A DNA stretch of 64,000 nucleotides from Uloborus plumipes (taxonomy: Eukaryota; Arthropoda; Arachnida; Araneae; Uloboridae): the NCBI GenBank assembly GCA_038373865.1, contig JAXGGA010001039.1, forward strand, positions 108,398-172,397. The letters are read 5' to 3'. Position 1 is the first letter of the stretch. Every line of letters starts with the position of its first letter. This document shows, in pieces, positions 36,338 to 49,536 of this stretch. A program made the position numbers and the translations under genes. Under the pieces are notes generated by a model. It searched no databases and was not told where the DNA came from. It saw only the letters and a program-made list of their open reading frames with translations.

Positions 36338-37815
36338 CAGCAGTACCCGCACGGCGATGCCCGTGCAATAAATGTAAAGGAAGTTAACTAAATAAAGTTT
36401 AACTCACTCTTAAGACTTTTCTTCTTTTCGTGTGTGTGTGTGTGTGACGAACTTATTTATTTTTAGCGAAATTTTTACGTTTCAATGGAACTTTTGACAC
36501 AACTGTAGTGCCAAGATTTTCGAAAACTCTCAACGAACACAGCAATATTGCCCTTGAAATTTAATATAATTCACCGATTTAACCGTAATTTCAATGTAAA
36601 ATTGGTCGCCAAATCTAAATTTATTAACATAGGGAACCGATTGTATCAGGTAGCTCAGCCACAACCATTCTTCCATGATTTTAATGTGAACATTAAAAGG
36701 AAAGAAATATAATGTCTTTCGCACCATCTCTTTGAAGTGATTACAATCTAACAGTGACCCTCAAATAAGCAAGATTTCACTGGCTGGGAGGTTTGGTAAA
36801 TTTCCCGATTGTTGCCAAACTTTACGACGCCAAATACGAAGAGTAACTGAATAGCAGTGTTACCGAAAATGTCAGAACGGAACAATTAAAAATTTAGTGA
36901 TGGCGGCATTAAATACATGTTTTAAACATGCAATAAAATACTCTTTAGACTGCAAACAACTACTGTTCCTTCCCAGAGCGTTTTCTTTTTCTTTGATTTG
37001 GAGAAAGTAGTGTTTCACTGGCTGGGAGGTTTGGTAAATTTCCCGATTGTTGCCAAACTTTACGACGCCAAATACGAAGAGTAACTGAATAGCCATCACT
37101 AAATTTTTAACAATAATAGTTCCATTCTGACATTTTCGGTAACACCGAATTTTGAGGAAGTCAACTGAATAAATTTAAATTCACTCCAACCCCTCTGAAG
37201 TAAAATTATTATATCCTTTAGTTCAAATGCGCTCCACAACCTTTTAAATTCCACTTAAAGTCATGTTAAAGTTTAAATCAATTCGCCAAATAAATAAAAA
37301 AGACAGAAAGTTAAGTAAGTAACAGGAGATATTAATTATTCAAATTGAATAAATTTTCAAGGCTTAAATCTATACGCTAATTTAAACCACAAAGTAACTT
37401 CAGGGACAAAAGAGCAGCTGATCTGGAAAATGGATCTAGTGTTTCAGTTTTGCGTACATAGTTAAGCCTTGAAAATTGACTAAATTTGATTAATTAATAT
37501 CTCCTGTCCTAATTAACGGACAGAAACGTGCTAAAACTTTTCTTTTTCAGAAAAAAAAACCCTTTCCAGCGATATATAATGTTTTGGGGTGGGGAAGGTT
37601 TTCCCCCCTCAATTATGGCGGATACACCAAAAATGAGACTAATTAATTAATTTAAAAATAACTAATTCGAAATTTAAAATTTGGCTTTCGAGGTGCATTT
37701 TACTGGGATACGTTCGAATTTTTGGGCCAAGTTTCAGGTCTGTAGGTGCTGTGGGGGCTTCTGGCCAGCGGTTACAAACGAACAAACAAACAAACACCGT
37801 CATCTTTATGTATAT
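36338..37815 (-). repeat. Array monomer 12 (L type)
   Basis: Clean copy; its border with monomer 11 is degraded (cagcagtacccgcac). Confidence 0.75.
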
Positions 37816-38670
37816 ACTAGTAGTACCCGCACGGCGATGCCGTGCAATAAATGTAAAGGAAGTTAACTAAATAAAGTTTAACTCACTCTTAAGACTTTTC
37901 TTCTTTTCGTGTGTGTGTGTGTGTGTGTGTATGTTTGTGTGTGTGTGACGAACTTATTTTTATTTAGCGAAATTTTTACGTTTCAATGGAACTTTTGACA
38001 CAACTGTAGTGCCAAGATTTTCGAAAACTCTCAACGAACACAGCAATATTGCCCTTGAAATTTATTATAACTCACCGATTTAACCGTAATTTCAATGTAA
38101 AATTGGTCGCCAATCTAAATTTATTAACATAGGAAACCGATTGTATCAGGTGGCTCAGCCACAACCATTCTTCCATGATTTTAATGTGAACATTAAAAGG
38201 CAAGAAATATAATGTCTTTCGCACCATCTCTTTGAAATGATTACAATCGAACAGTGACCTCAAATAAGCAAGATTTCAGTGGCTGGGAGGTTTGGTAAAT
38301 TTCCCGATTGTTGCCAATTTTTACGACGCCAAATACGGAGAGTACAGGTCCTGGCTCCACCTAACCACGGTAAAACGCGACCGAATATACTGAAGGCATG
38401 AAACCGAAACTCCGGGTACTTTCCAGAAGGAATACTATCTCAGCCATGTTACGTTTTCCCACCTCAAACTCGGCGGATACGCCAAAAATGGGACTATTTA
38501 ACTATTGAAAAGTAACTAATTCGAACTTTAAAATTTGGCCTTCGAGGTCAATTTACTGTGATACGATCGTAATTTTTGGTGCCAAGTTTCAGGTCTGTAG
38601 GTACTGTGGGGGCCTTCTGGCCATCGGTTACAAACAGACAAACAGACGAACACCGCACTTTTATCTATAA
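37816..38670 (-). repeat. Array monomer 13 (S type)
   Basis: Its proximal half has private variants (GT tract broken by tatgtttg, gaacttatttttattt, caggtggctcagcc, acaatcgaacag) that recur in L monomer 27. The distal half from about 38340 is noisy. Confidence 0.7.
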
Positions 38671-40192
38671 TAACAGCGAGTTCTGCCGCACGCGATGCCC
38701 GTGCAATAAATGTAAAAGGAAGTTAACTAAATAAAGTTTCACCCACTCTTGAGACTTTATTCTTATTTTCGTATGTGTGTGTATGTGTATGCGTGTGATG
38801 AACTTATTTATTTTTAGCGAAATTTTTACGTTTCAATGGAACTTTTGACACAACTGTAGTGCCAAGATTTTCGAAAGCTCTCAACGAACACAGCAATATT
38901 GCCCTTGAAATTTCTTATAATTCACCGATTTAACAGTAATTTCAATGTAAAATTGGTCGCCAAATCTAAATTTATTAACATAGGGAACCGATTGTGTCAG
39001 GTAGCTCAGCCACAACCATTCTTCCATGATTTTAATGTGAACATTAAAAGGAAAGAAATATAATGTCTTTCGCACCATCTCTTTGAAGTGATTACAATCT
39101 AACAGTGACCCTCAAATAAGCAAGATTTCATTGGCTGGGAGGTTTGGTAAATTTCCCGATTGTTGCCAAACTTTACGCAGCCAAATACGAAAAGTAAATG
39201 AATAGCGGTGTTACCGAAAATGTCAGAATGGAACTATTAAAAATTTAGTGATGGCGGCATTAAATACATGTTTTAAACGGGCAATAAAATACTATTTAGA
39301 CTGCGAACAACTGCTATTCCTTACCAGAGCGTTTTCTCTTTCTTTGATTTGGAGAAAATAGTGTTTCACAGGCTGGGAGGTTTGGTAAATTTCTCGATTG
39401 TGGCCAAACTTTACGACGCCAAATGTTAAGAGGAACTGAATAGCCATCACTAAATATTTAACAATAATAGCTCCATTCTGACATTTTCGGTAACACCGAA
39501 TTTTGAGGATGTCAACTGAATAAATTTAAATTCACTCCAACCCCCTGAAGTAAAATTATTATATCCTTTAGTTCAAATGATCTCCACAAACTTTTAAATT
39601 CCACTTTAAGTCATGTTAAAGTTTTAATCAATTCGCCAAATAAATCAAAAAGACAGAAAGTTAACTAAGTAACAGGAGATATTAATTATGCAAATTGAAT
39701 AAATTTTCAAGGCTTAAATCTATACGCAAAATTTAAACCACTATGTAACTTCAGGGACAAAAGAGCAGCTGATCAGGAAAATGGACCTAGTGTTTCAGTA
39801 TTGCGTAGAGTTATGCCTTGAAAATCGGCTAAATTTGATTAATTAATATATCTCCTGTCGTAATTAACGGACAGAAACGTGCTACAACTTTTTTTTTTCA
39901 GGAAAAAAAAACCGTTTCCAGTGATATATAATGTTTTGGGGTGGGGGAAGGTTCCCCCCCCCCCCCTCAATTATGGCGGATACACCAAAAAATGAGACTA
40001 ATTAACTAATTTAAAAATAACTAATTCGAAATTAAAAATTTGGCTTTCGAGGTGCATTACAGGGGGATACGTTCGAATTTTTGGGCCAAGTTTCAGGTCT
40101 GTAGGTGCTGTGGGGGCTTCTGGCCAGCTGTTACAAACGAACAAACAAACAAACAAACAAACAAACAAACACCGTCATCTTTATATATATAG
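38671..40192 (-). repeat. Array monomer 14 (L type)
   Basis: 1,522 bp, somewhat diverged. Shares gactgcgaacaac and cagctgttac with monomer 6. Has an expanded acaaac tract at about 40135-40170. Confidence 0.75.
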
Positions 40193-41018
40193 ACTAGCAG
40201 TACCCACATGGCGATGCCCGTGCAATAAAAGTAAAGGAAGTTAACTAAAGTTTAACTCACTCTTATGACTTTTTTCTTTTCGTATGTGTGTGTGTGTGTG
40301 ACGAACTTATTTATTTTTAGCGAAATTTTTACGTTTCAATGGAACTTTTGACACAACTGTAAAGCCAAGATTTTCGAAAACTCTCAACAAACACAGCAAT
40401 ATTGCCCTTGAAATTTAATATAATTCACCGATTTAACAGTAATTTCAATGTAAAGTTGATCGCCAAATCTAAATTTATTAACATAGGGAACCGATTGTGT
40501 CAGGTAGCTCAGCCACAACCATTCTTCCATGATTTTAATGTGAACATTAAAAGGAAAGAAATATAATGTCTTTCGCACCATCTCTTTGAAGTGATTACAA
40601 TCTAACAGTGACCCTCAAATAAGCAAGATTTCATTGGCTGGGAGGTTTGGTAAATTTCCCGATTGTTGCCAAACTTTACGTAGCCAAATACGAAAAGTAG
40701 GGGCCTGCTCCACATCAGCGTAAAACGCGACCGAAACTGAGGCAGAAACCGAAAATCCGGTACTTTCCATAGAATACTATTTCATTGCCATTTTTTACGT
40801 TTTCCCACCTCAATTATGGCGGATACACCAAAAATGAGACTAATTAATTAATTTAAAAGTAACTAATTCGAAATTTAGAATTCGGCCTTCGAGGTGCATT
40901 TTACCGGGATACGTTCGAATTTTTGTGCCAAGTTTCAGTCTGTAGGTGCGTGGGGGCTTCTGGCCAGTCGGTTACAAACAAACAAACAAACGAACATCCG
41001 TCATCTTTATATATATAG
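40193..41018 (-). repeat. Array monomer 15 (S type), cleanest S copy
   Basis: 826 bp, with few stray insertions. Carries the gtacccacatggcg variant of monomer 7. The MITE remnant starts near 40698 (ggggcctgctccacatcag). Confidence 0.75.
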
Positions 41019-42498
41019 ACTAGCAGTACCCGCACGGCGATGCCCGTGCAATAAATGTAAAGGAAGTTAACTAAATAAAGTTTAACTCACTCTTAAGACT
41101 TTTCTTCTTTTCGTGTGTGTGTGTGACGAACTTATTTATTTTTAGCGAAATTTTTACGTTTCAATGGAACTTTTGACACAACTGTAGTGCCAAGATTTTC
41201 GAAAACTCTCAACGAACACAGCAATTTTGCCCTTGAAATTTAATATAATTCACCGATTTAACCGTAATTTCAATGTAAAATTGGTCGCCAAATTGAAATT
41301 TATTAACATAGGGAACCGATTGTATCAGGTAGCTCAGCCACAACCATTCTTCCATGATTTTAATGTGAATATTAAAAGGAAAAAATGTAATGTCTTTCGC
41401 ACCATCTCTTTGAAGTGATTACAATCTAACAGTGACCCTCAAATAAGCAAGATTTCACTGCCTGGGAGGTTTGGTAAATTTCCCGATTGTTGCCAAACTT
41501 TACGACGCCAAATACGAAGAGTAACTGAATAGCGGTGTTACCGAAAATGTCAGAATGGAACTATTATTGTTAAAAATTTAGTGATGGCGGCATTAAATAC
41601 ATGTTTTAAACATGCAATAAAATACGCTTTAGACTGCAAACAACTACTGTTCCTTCCCAGAGCGTTTTCTTTTTCTTTGATTTGGAGAAAGTAGTGTTTC
41701 ACTGGCTGGGAGGTTTGGTAAATATCCCTATTGTTGCCAAACTTTACCCCGCCAAATACGAAGAGTAAATGAATAGCCATCACTAAATTTTTAAAAATAA
41801 TAGTTCCATTCTGACATTTTCGGTAACACCGAATTTTGAGGAAGTCAACTGAATAAATTTAAATTCCCTCCGACCCCTCTGAACTAAAATTATTAAGTCC
41901 TTTAGTTCAAATGCGCTCCATCTTTTAAACTCCACTTAAAGTCATGTTGAAGTTTAAATCAATTCGCCAAATAAATAAAAAAGACAGAAAGTTAAGAAAG
42001 AAACAGGATATATTATTCAAATTGAATTAATTTTCAAGGCTTAAATCTATACGCCAATTTAAACCGCCAAGTTACTTCAGGGACAAAAGAGCAGATAATC
42101 TGGAAAATGGCTCTAGTGTTTCAGTTTTGCGTACAGAGTTAGGCCTTGAAAATTGACTAAATTTATTAATTAATATCTCCTGTTCTAATTAACGGACAAA
42201 AACGTGCTAATTTTTTTTTTTTTTTTTTTTTTTCACAAAAAAAAAAAAAACCTTTCCAGCGATATATAATGTTTTGGGGTGGGGGAAGGTTTTCCCAACT
42301 CGATTATGACGGATACACCGAAAATGAGACTAATTAATTAATTTAAAAATAACTAATTCGAAATTTAGAATTTGGCTTTCGAGGTGCATCACACGGGGAT
42401 ACGTTCGAATTTTTGGGCCAAGTTTCAGGTCTGTGGGTGCTTCTGGCCAGCGGTTACAAACAAACAAACAAACGAACACCGTCATCTTTATAATATAT
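41019..42498 (-). repeat. Array monomer 16 (L type)
   Basis: Carries tacgctttagac and aaatatccctattgttgcc (shared with monomer 26) and a T run followed by an A run at 42210-42251. Confidence 0.75.
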
Positions 42499-43376
42499 AC
42501 TAGCAGTACCCGCACGGCGATGCCCGTGCAATAAATGTAAAGGAAGTTTTAACTAAATAAAGTTTAACTCACTCTTAAGACTTTTCTTCTTTTCGTGTGT
42601 GTGTGTGTGTGTGTGACGAACTTATTTATTTTTAGCGAAATTTTTACATTTCAATGGAACTTTTGACACAATTGTAGTGCGAAGATTTTCGAAAACTCTC
42701 AACGAGCACAGCAATATTGCCCTTGAAATTTAATATAACTCACCGATTTAACTGTAATTTCAATGTAAAATTTGTCGCCAAATCTAAATTTATTAACATA
42801 GGGAACCGATTGTATCATGTAGCTCAGCCACAACCATTCTTCCTTGATTTTAATGTGAACATTAAAAGGAAAGAAATATGTCTTTCGCACCATCTCTTTG
42901 AAGTGATTACAATCTAACAGCGACCCTCAAAAAAGCAAAATTTCAGTGGCTGGGAGGTTTGGTAAATTTCCCGATTGTTGCCAAACCTTACGACGCCAAA
43001 TACGAAGATAAGGGTCCTGCTTGCCATACAATCGATGCGGAAAACGCGACCGAAACTGAAGGGCAGATACCTCAGAATCCGGTACAGTCATGTGTTCCCA
43101 TAGGAGATAACTATAGTGCATCCATGTTAGCGTTTATCCCACCTCAATACATGGCGGTATACACATGTCAATTAAATGAACTCATTAATAGACTAGCAAA
43201 GCACACTACATTCGAAAGCGTACACTTTGCGCCCTCGAGTGCGATTCTTACTTGGGATATCCTTTCGAAGTATAGCGCCGTAAAGTAGTCGTTCAGGCCT
43301 GGTAGGTGCTGTGGGGCTTCTGGCAGCGGTTACAAACATATAACGAACAAACAAACACCGTCATCTTTATATACAT
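42499..43376 (-). repeat. Array monomer 17 (S type), scrambled distal half
   Basis: From about 43010 the sequence is only loosely alignable to S copies. A 109-codon open frame there (42959-43288) results from this disorder and is not treated as a gene. Confidence 0.6.
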
Positions 43377-44869
43377 AATAGAGTACCCGCACGGCGATGC
43401 CCGTGCAATAAATGTAAAGGAAGTTAACTAAATAAAGTTTAACTCACTCTTAAGACTTTTTCTTCTGTTTGTGTGTGTGTGTGTGTGTGCGTGTGACGAA
43501 CTTATTTATTTTTAGCGAAATTTTTACGTTTCAATGGAACTTTTGACACAACTGTAGTGCCAAGATTTTCGAAAACTCTCAACGAACACAGCAATTTTGC
43601 CCTTGAAATTTAATATAATTCACCGATTTAACCGTAATTTCAATGTAAAATTGGTCGCCAAATCTAAATTTATTAACATAGGGAACCGATTGTGTCAGGT
43701 AGCTCAGCCACAACCATTCTTCCATGATTTTAATGTGAACATTAAAAGGCAAGAAATATAATGTCTTTCGCACCATCTCTTTGAAGTGATTACAATCTAA
43801 CAGTGACCCTCAAATAAGCAAGATTTCACTGGCTGGGAGGTTTGGTAAATTTCCCGATTGTTGCCAAACTTTACGACGCCAAATACGAAGAGTAACTGAA
43901 TAGCGGTGTTACCGAAAATGTCAGAATGGAACTATATTGTTAAAAATTTAGTGATGGCGGCATTAAATACATGTTTTAAACATGCAATAAAATACTCTTT
44001 AGACTGCAAACAACTACTGTTCCTTCCCAGAGCGTTTTCTTTTTCTTTGATTTGGAGAAAGTAGTGTTTCACTGGCTGGGAGGTTTGGTAAATTTCCCGA
44101 TTGTTGCCAAACTTTACGACGCCAAATACGAAGAGTAACTGAATAGCCATCACTAATTTTTTAACAATAATAGTTCCATTCTGACATTTTCGGTAACACC
44201 GAATTTTGAGGAAGTCAACTGAATAAATTTAAATTCACTCCAACCCCTCTGAAGTAAAATTATTATATCCTTTAGTTCAAATGCGCTCCACAACCTTTTA
44301 AATTCCACTTAAAGTCATGTTAAAGTTTAAATCAATTCGCCAAATAAATATAAAAGACAGAAAGTTAAGTAAGTAACAGGAGATATTAATTAATCAAATT
44401 GAATAAATTTTCAAGGCTTAAATCTATACGCTAATTTAAACCACAAAGTAACTTCAGGGACAAAAGAGCAGCTGATCTGGAAAATGGATCTAGTGTTTCA
44501 GTTTTGCGTACAGAGTTAAGCCTTGAAAATTGACTAAATTTGATTAATTAATATCTCCTGTTCTAATTAACGGACAGAAACGTGCTAAAACTTTTCTTTT
44601 TCAGAAAAAAAAACCTTTCCAGCGATATATAATGTTTTGGGGTGGGGAAGGTTTTCCCCCTCAATTATGGCGGATACACCAAAAATGAGACTAATTAATT
44701 AATTTAAAAATAACTAATTCGAAATTTAAAATTTGGCCTTCGAGGTGCATTTTACTGGGATACGTTCGAATTTTTGTGCCAAGTTTCAGGTCTGTAGGTG
44801 CTGTGGGGGCTTCTGGCCAGCGGTTACAAACAAACAAACAAACGAACACCGTCATCTTTATATATATAG
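43377..44869 (-). repeat. Array monomer 18 (L type)
   Basis: Clean copy close to monomers 4 and 20; the left border is slightly damaged (taatagagtacccgcac). Confidence 0.75.
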
Positions 44870-45742
44870 ACTAGCAGTACCCGCACGGCGATGCCCGTGC
44901 AATAAATGTAAAGGAAGTTAACTAAATAAAGTTTAACTCAGTCTTAAGACTTTTCTTCTTTTCGTGTGTGTGCGCGTGTGTGTGTGTGTGTGTGTGTGAC
45001 GAACATATTTATTTTTAGCGACATTTTTACGTTTCAATGGAACTTTTGACGCAACTGTAGTGCCAAGATTTTCGAAAACTCTCAACGAACACAGCAATAT
45101 TGCCCTTGAAATTTAATATAATTCACCGATATAACCGTAATTTCAATGTAAAATTGGTCGCCAAATCTAAATTTATTAACCTAGGGAACCGATTGTATCA
45201 GGTAGCTCAGCCACAACCATTCTTCCATGATTTTAATGTGAACATTAAAAGGAAAGAAATATAATGTCATTCGCACCATCTCTTTGAAGTGATTAAAATC
45301 TAACAGTGACCCTCAAAAAAGCAAGATTTCAGTGGCTGGGAGGTTTGGTAAATTTCCCGATTGTTGCCAAACTTTACGACGCCAAATACGAAGAGTAAGG
45401 GCCCTGCTCCACATCAGCGTAAAACGCGACTGAAACCGAAGGCAGAAACCGAAAATCCGGGTACTTTCCATAGGAACACCATTGAATCCATTTTACGTTT
45501 CCCACCTCAATTATGCCGGATACACCAAAAAATGATACTAATTAATTAATTTTAAAAAGTAACTAAGCTCGAAATTTAAAATTTGGCCTTCGATTGCATT
45601 TTACAGGGATGACGTTCGCATTTTTGAGGCCAAAGTTTCAGGTCTGTTAGGTACTGTGGGGGGCTTTCTGGCCAGCGGTTACAAAGTACAAACAGAACAA
45701 ACGAACACAAATTGATTCACCGTGCATGGTTGTATATTTATA
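44870..45742 (-). repeat. Array monomer 19 (S type)
   Basis: The MITE remnant is well preserved from about 45398 (agggccctgctccacatcag), through gaaaatccgggtactttcc, to attttacgttt near 45500, then joins cccacctcaattatg. The tail beyond 45650 is noisy. Confidence 0.75.
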
Positions 45743-47232
45743 ACTACAGTACCCGCACGGCGATGCCCGTGCAATAAATGTAAAGGAAGTTAACTAAATA
45801 AAGTTTAACTCACTCTTAAGACTTTTCTTCTTTTCGTGTGTGTGTGTGTGTGTGACGAACTTATTTATTTTTAGCGAAATTTTTACGTTTCAATGGAACT
45901 TTTGACACAACTGTAGTGCCAAGATTTTCGAAAACTCTCAACGAACACAGCAATATTGCCCTTGAAATTTAATATAATTCACCGATTTAACCGTAATTTC
46001 AATGTAAAATTGGTCGCCAAATCTAAATTTATTAACATAGGGAACCGATTGTGTCAGGTAGCTCAGCCACAACCATTCTTCCATGATTTTAATGTGAACA
46101 TTAAAAGGCAAGAAATATAATGTCTTTCGCACCATCTCTTTGAAGTGATTACAATCTAACAGTGACCCTCAAATAAGCAAGATTTCACTGGCTGGGAGGT
46201 TTGGTAAATTTCCCGATTGTTGCCAAACTTTACGACGCCAAATACGAAGAGTAACTGCATAGCGGTGTTACCGAAAATGTCAGAATGGAACTATTAAAAA
46301 TTTAGTGATGGCGGCATTAAATACATGTTTTAAACATGCAATAAAATACTCTTTAGACTGCAAACAACTACTGTTCCTTCCCAGAGCGTTTTCTTTTTCT
46401 TTGATTTGGAGAAAGTAGTGTTTCACTGGCTGGGAGGTTTGGTAAATTTCCCGATTGTTGCCAAACTTTACGACGCCAAATACGAAGAGTAACTGAATAG
46501 CCATCACTAATTTTTTAACAATAATAGTTCCATTCTGACATTTTCGGTAACACCGAATTTTGAGGAAGTCAACTGAATAAATTTAAATTCACTCCAACCC
46601 TCTGAAGTAAAATTATTATATCCTTTAGTTCAAATGCGCTCCACAACCTTTTAAATTCCACTTAAAGTCATGTTAAAGTTTAAATCAATTCGCCAAATAA
46701 ATATAAAAGACAGAAAGTTAAGTAAGTAACAGGAGATATTAATTAATCAAATTGAATAAATTTTCAAGGCTTAAATCTATACGCTAATTTAAACCACAAA
46801 GTAACTTCAGGGACAAAAGAGCAGCTGATCTGGAAAATGGACCTAGTGTTTCAGTATTGCGTACATAGTTAAGCCTTGAAAATTGACTAAATTTGATTAA
46901 TTAATATCTCCTGTTCTAATTAACGGACAGAAACGTGCTAAAACTTTTCTTTTTCAGAAAAAAAACCCTTTCCAGCGATATATAATGTTTTGGGGTGGGG
47001 AAAGGTTTTCCTCCCTCAATTATGGCGGATACACCAAAAATGAGACTAATTAATTAATTTAAAAATAACTAATTCGAAATTTAAAATTTGGCCTTCGAGG
47101 TGCATTTACTGGGATACGTTCGAATTTTTGAGCCAAGTTTCAGGTCTGTAGGTGCTGTGGGGGCTTCTGGCCAGCGGTTACAAACAAACAAAACAAACGA
47201 ACAACACGCGTCATGCTTTACATATATATGTG
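45743..47232 (-). repeat. Array monomer 20 (L type)
   Basis: Clean except for the last 40 bases before the border with monomer 21. Confidence 0.75.
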
Positions 47233-48059
47233 ACTAAGCATGTAACCTCCGCACGGGCGATGCCCGTGCAATAAACTGAAAGGAAGTCAACTAAAGAAGA
47301 TTAACTCACTTCACTCTTAAGACTTCACTTCCAACTCGCGTCTGAGGTAACGAACTTATTTATATTTAGCGAAATTCATTCGATCGTTGGAACTCCTGAC
47401 AAACACTGGTAGTCCACCAGAAGTCATATTCGAACTTCACTCTCAACGAACACAGCAATGAGGCCCTTGAAATTTTAATATAATCCAGCCTTTTTAACCG
47501 AGTAATTTCAATGTAATATTGTCGCTCAAAAGCTAAATTATAACAAAGAAACGACTTGTAGTCAGGTAGACTCAAGGCTCACAACTCAGTCAACGCAAAT
47601 TTAAACGTGAACATGAAGAAGAGCGAGTTTTCAGACAATGGACCTAGTGTTTCAGTTCGCACATCAGCGTTGAAGCCTTGAATACATTGTTAAGCTGCCA
47701 AATAGACCTATAGATTCCTGATGTAATTTTAAATATCCGATTCTAAACGACGAGCAAAACTAAGATAAGCCTGCTACATCAGATAAAACCCCGCCCGACA
47801 GAAACAGAAAATCGGTATGGATGAGACGAATTAGCTTTCTTCTCCCCCTCAATTGCGATACACCAGAAAATGAACTAATTAATTAATTTAAAAGTAGCTA
47901 ATTCGAAATTTAAAATTGGCGTTGAGGAGCTTTTACTGGATACGTTGCGAATTTTTGTGCCAAGTTTCAGGTCTGTAGGTGCTGTGGGGGCTTCTGGCCA
48001 TCGGTTACAAACATACATACAAACAAACAAACAGAGCCCGTCATCTTTATATATATAGA
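47233..48059 (-). repeat. Array monomer 21 (S type), strongly degraded
   Basis: The most diverged copy. It ends in a proper 5' border (tctttatatatatag, then A) but is followed by 65 unrelated bases instead of a new CTAG end. Confidence 0.55.
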
Positions 48060-48124
48060 TGACACTTTTAATACCATTACACAGTTTGTAGTGTTCAATG
48101 GCAGGATTATTTTAGTTTGAAAGC
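48060..48124. other. Short non-array segment inside the array
   Basis: About 65 bases (tgacacttttaatacc... to tttgaaag) unrelated to the monomer. It replaces the hairpin end of monomer 22 and so marks a break, real or from assembly. Confidence 0.6.
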
Positions 48125-49536
48125 TTTTTTTTTTCTTCTTTTCGTGTGTGTGCGTGTGACGAACTTATTTATTTTTAGCGAAATTTTTATGTTTCAATGG
48201 AACTTTTGACACAACTGTAGTGCCAAGATTTTCGAAAACTCTCAACGAACACAGCAATATTGCCCTTGAAATTTAATATAATTCACCGATTTAACCGTAA
48301 TTTCAATGTAAAATTGGTCGCCAAATCTAAATTTATTAACATAGGGAACCGATTGTGTCAGGTAGCTCAGCCACAACCATTCTTCCATGATTTTAATGTG
48401 AACATTAAAAGGCAAGAAATATAATGTCTTTCGCACCATCTCTTTGAAGTGATTACAATCTAACAGTGACCCTCAAATAAGCAAGATTTCACTGGCTGGG
48501 AGGTTTGGTAAATTTCCCGATTGTTGCCAAACTTTACGACGCCAAATACGAAGAGTAACTGAATAGCGGTGTTACCGAAAATGTCAGAATGGAACTATTA
48601 TTGTTAAAAATTTAGTGATGGCGGCATTAAATACATGTTTTAAACATGCAATAAAATACTCTTTAGACTGCAAACAACTACTGTTCCTTCCCAGAGCGTT
48701 TTCTTTTTCTTTGATTTGGAGAAAGTAGTGTTTCACAGGTTGGGAGGTTTGGTAAATTTCTCGATTGTGGCCAAACTTTACGACGCCAAATACGAAGAGT
48801 AACTGAATAGCCATCACTATTTTTTTTAACAATAATAGTTCCATTCTGACATTTTCGGTAACACCGAATTTTGAGGAAGTCAACTGAATAAATTTAAATT
48901 CACTCCAACCCCTCTGAAGAAAAATTATTATATCCTTTAGTTCAAATGCGCTCCACAACCTTTTAAATTCCACTTAAAGTCATGTTAAAGTTTAAATCAA
49001 TTCGCCAAATAAATATAAAAGACAGAAAGTTAAGTAAGTAACAGGAGATATTAATTAATCAAATTGAATAAATTTTCAAGGCTTAAATCTATACGCAAAT
49101 TTAAACCACAAAGTAACTTCAGGGACAAAAGAGCAGCTGATCTGGAAAATGGACCTAGTGTTTCAGTATTGCGTACATAGTTAAGCCTTGAAAATTGACT
49201 AAATTTGATTAATTAATATCTCCTGTCCTAATTAACGGACAGAAACGTGCTAAAACTTTTCTTTTTCAGAAAAAAAAACCCTTTCCAGCGATATATAATG
49301 TTTTGGGGTGGGGGAAGGTTTTCCCCCTCAATTATGGCGGATACACCAAAAATGAGACTAATTAATTAATTTAAAAATAACTAATTCGAAATTTAAAATT
49401 TGGCTTTCGAGGTGCATTTTACTGGGATACGTTCGAATTTTTGAGCCAAGTTTCAGGTCTGTAGGTGCTGTGGGGGCTTCTGGCCAGCGGTTACAAACGA
49501 ACAAACAAACAAACACCGTCATCTTTATATATATAG
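48125..49536 (-). repeat. Array monomer 22 (L type) lacking the hairpin end
   Basis: Resumes at tcttcttttcgtgtg; the first about 75 bases of the monomer are missing. The rest is clean. Confidence 0.7.

Noticed and set aside
42959..43288. 109-codon open frame in monomer 17
   Set aside because: It lies in a disordered copy of the array monomer and keeps array landmarks; absent from every other copy.
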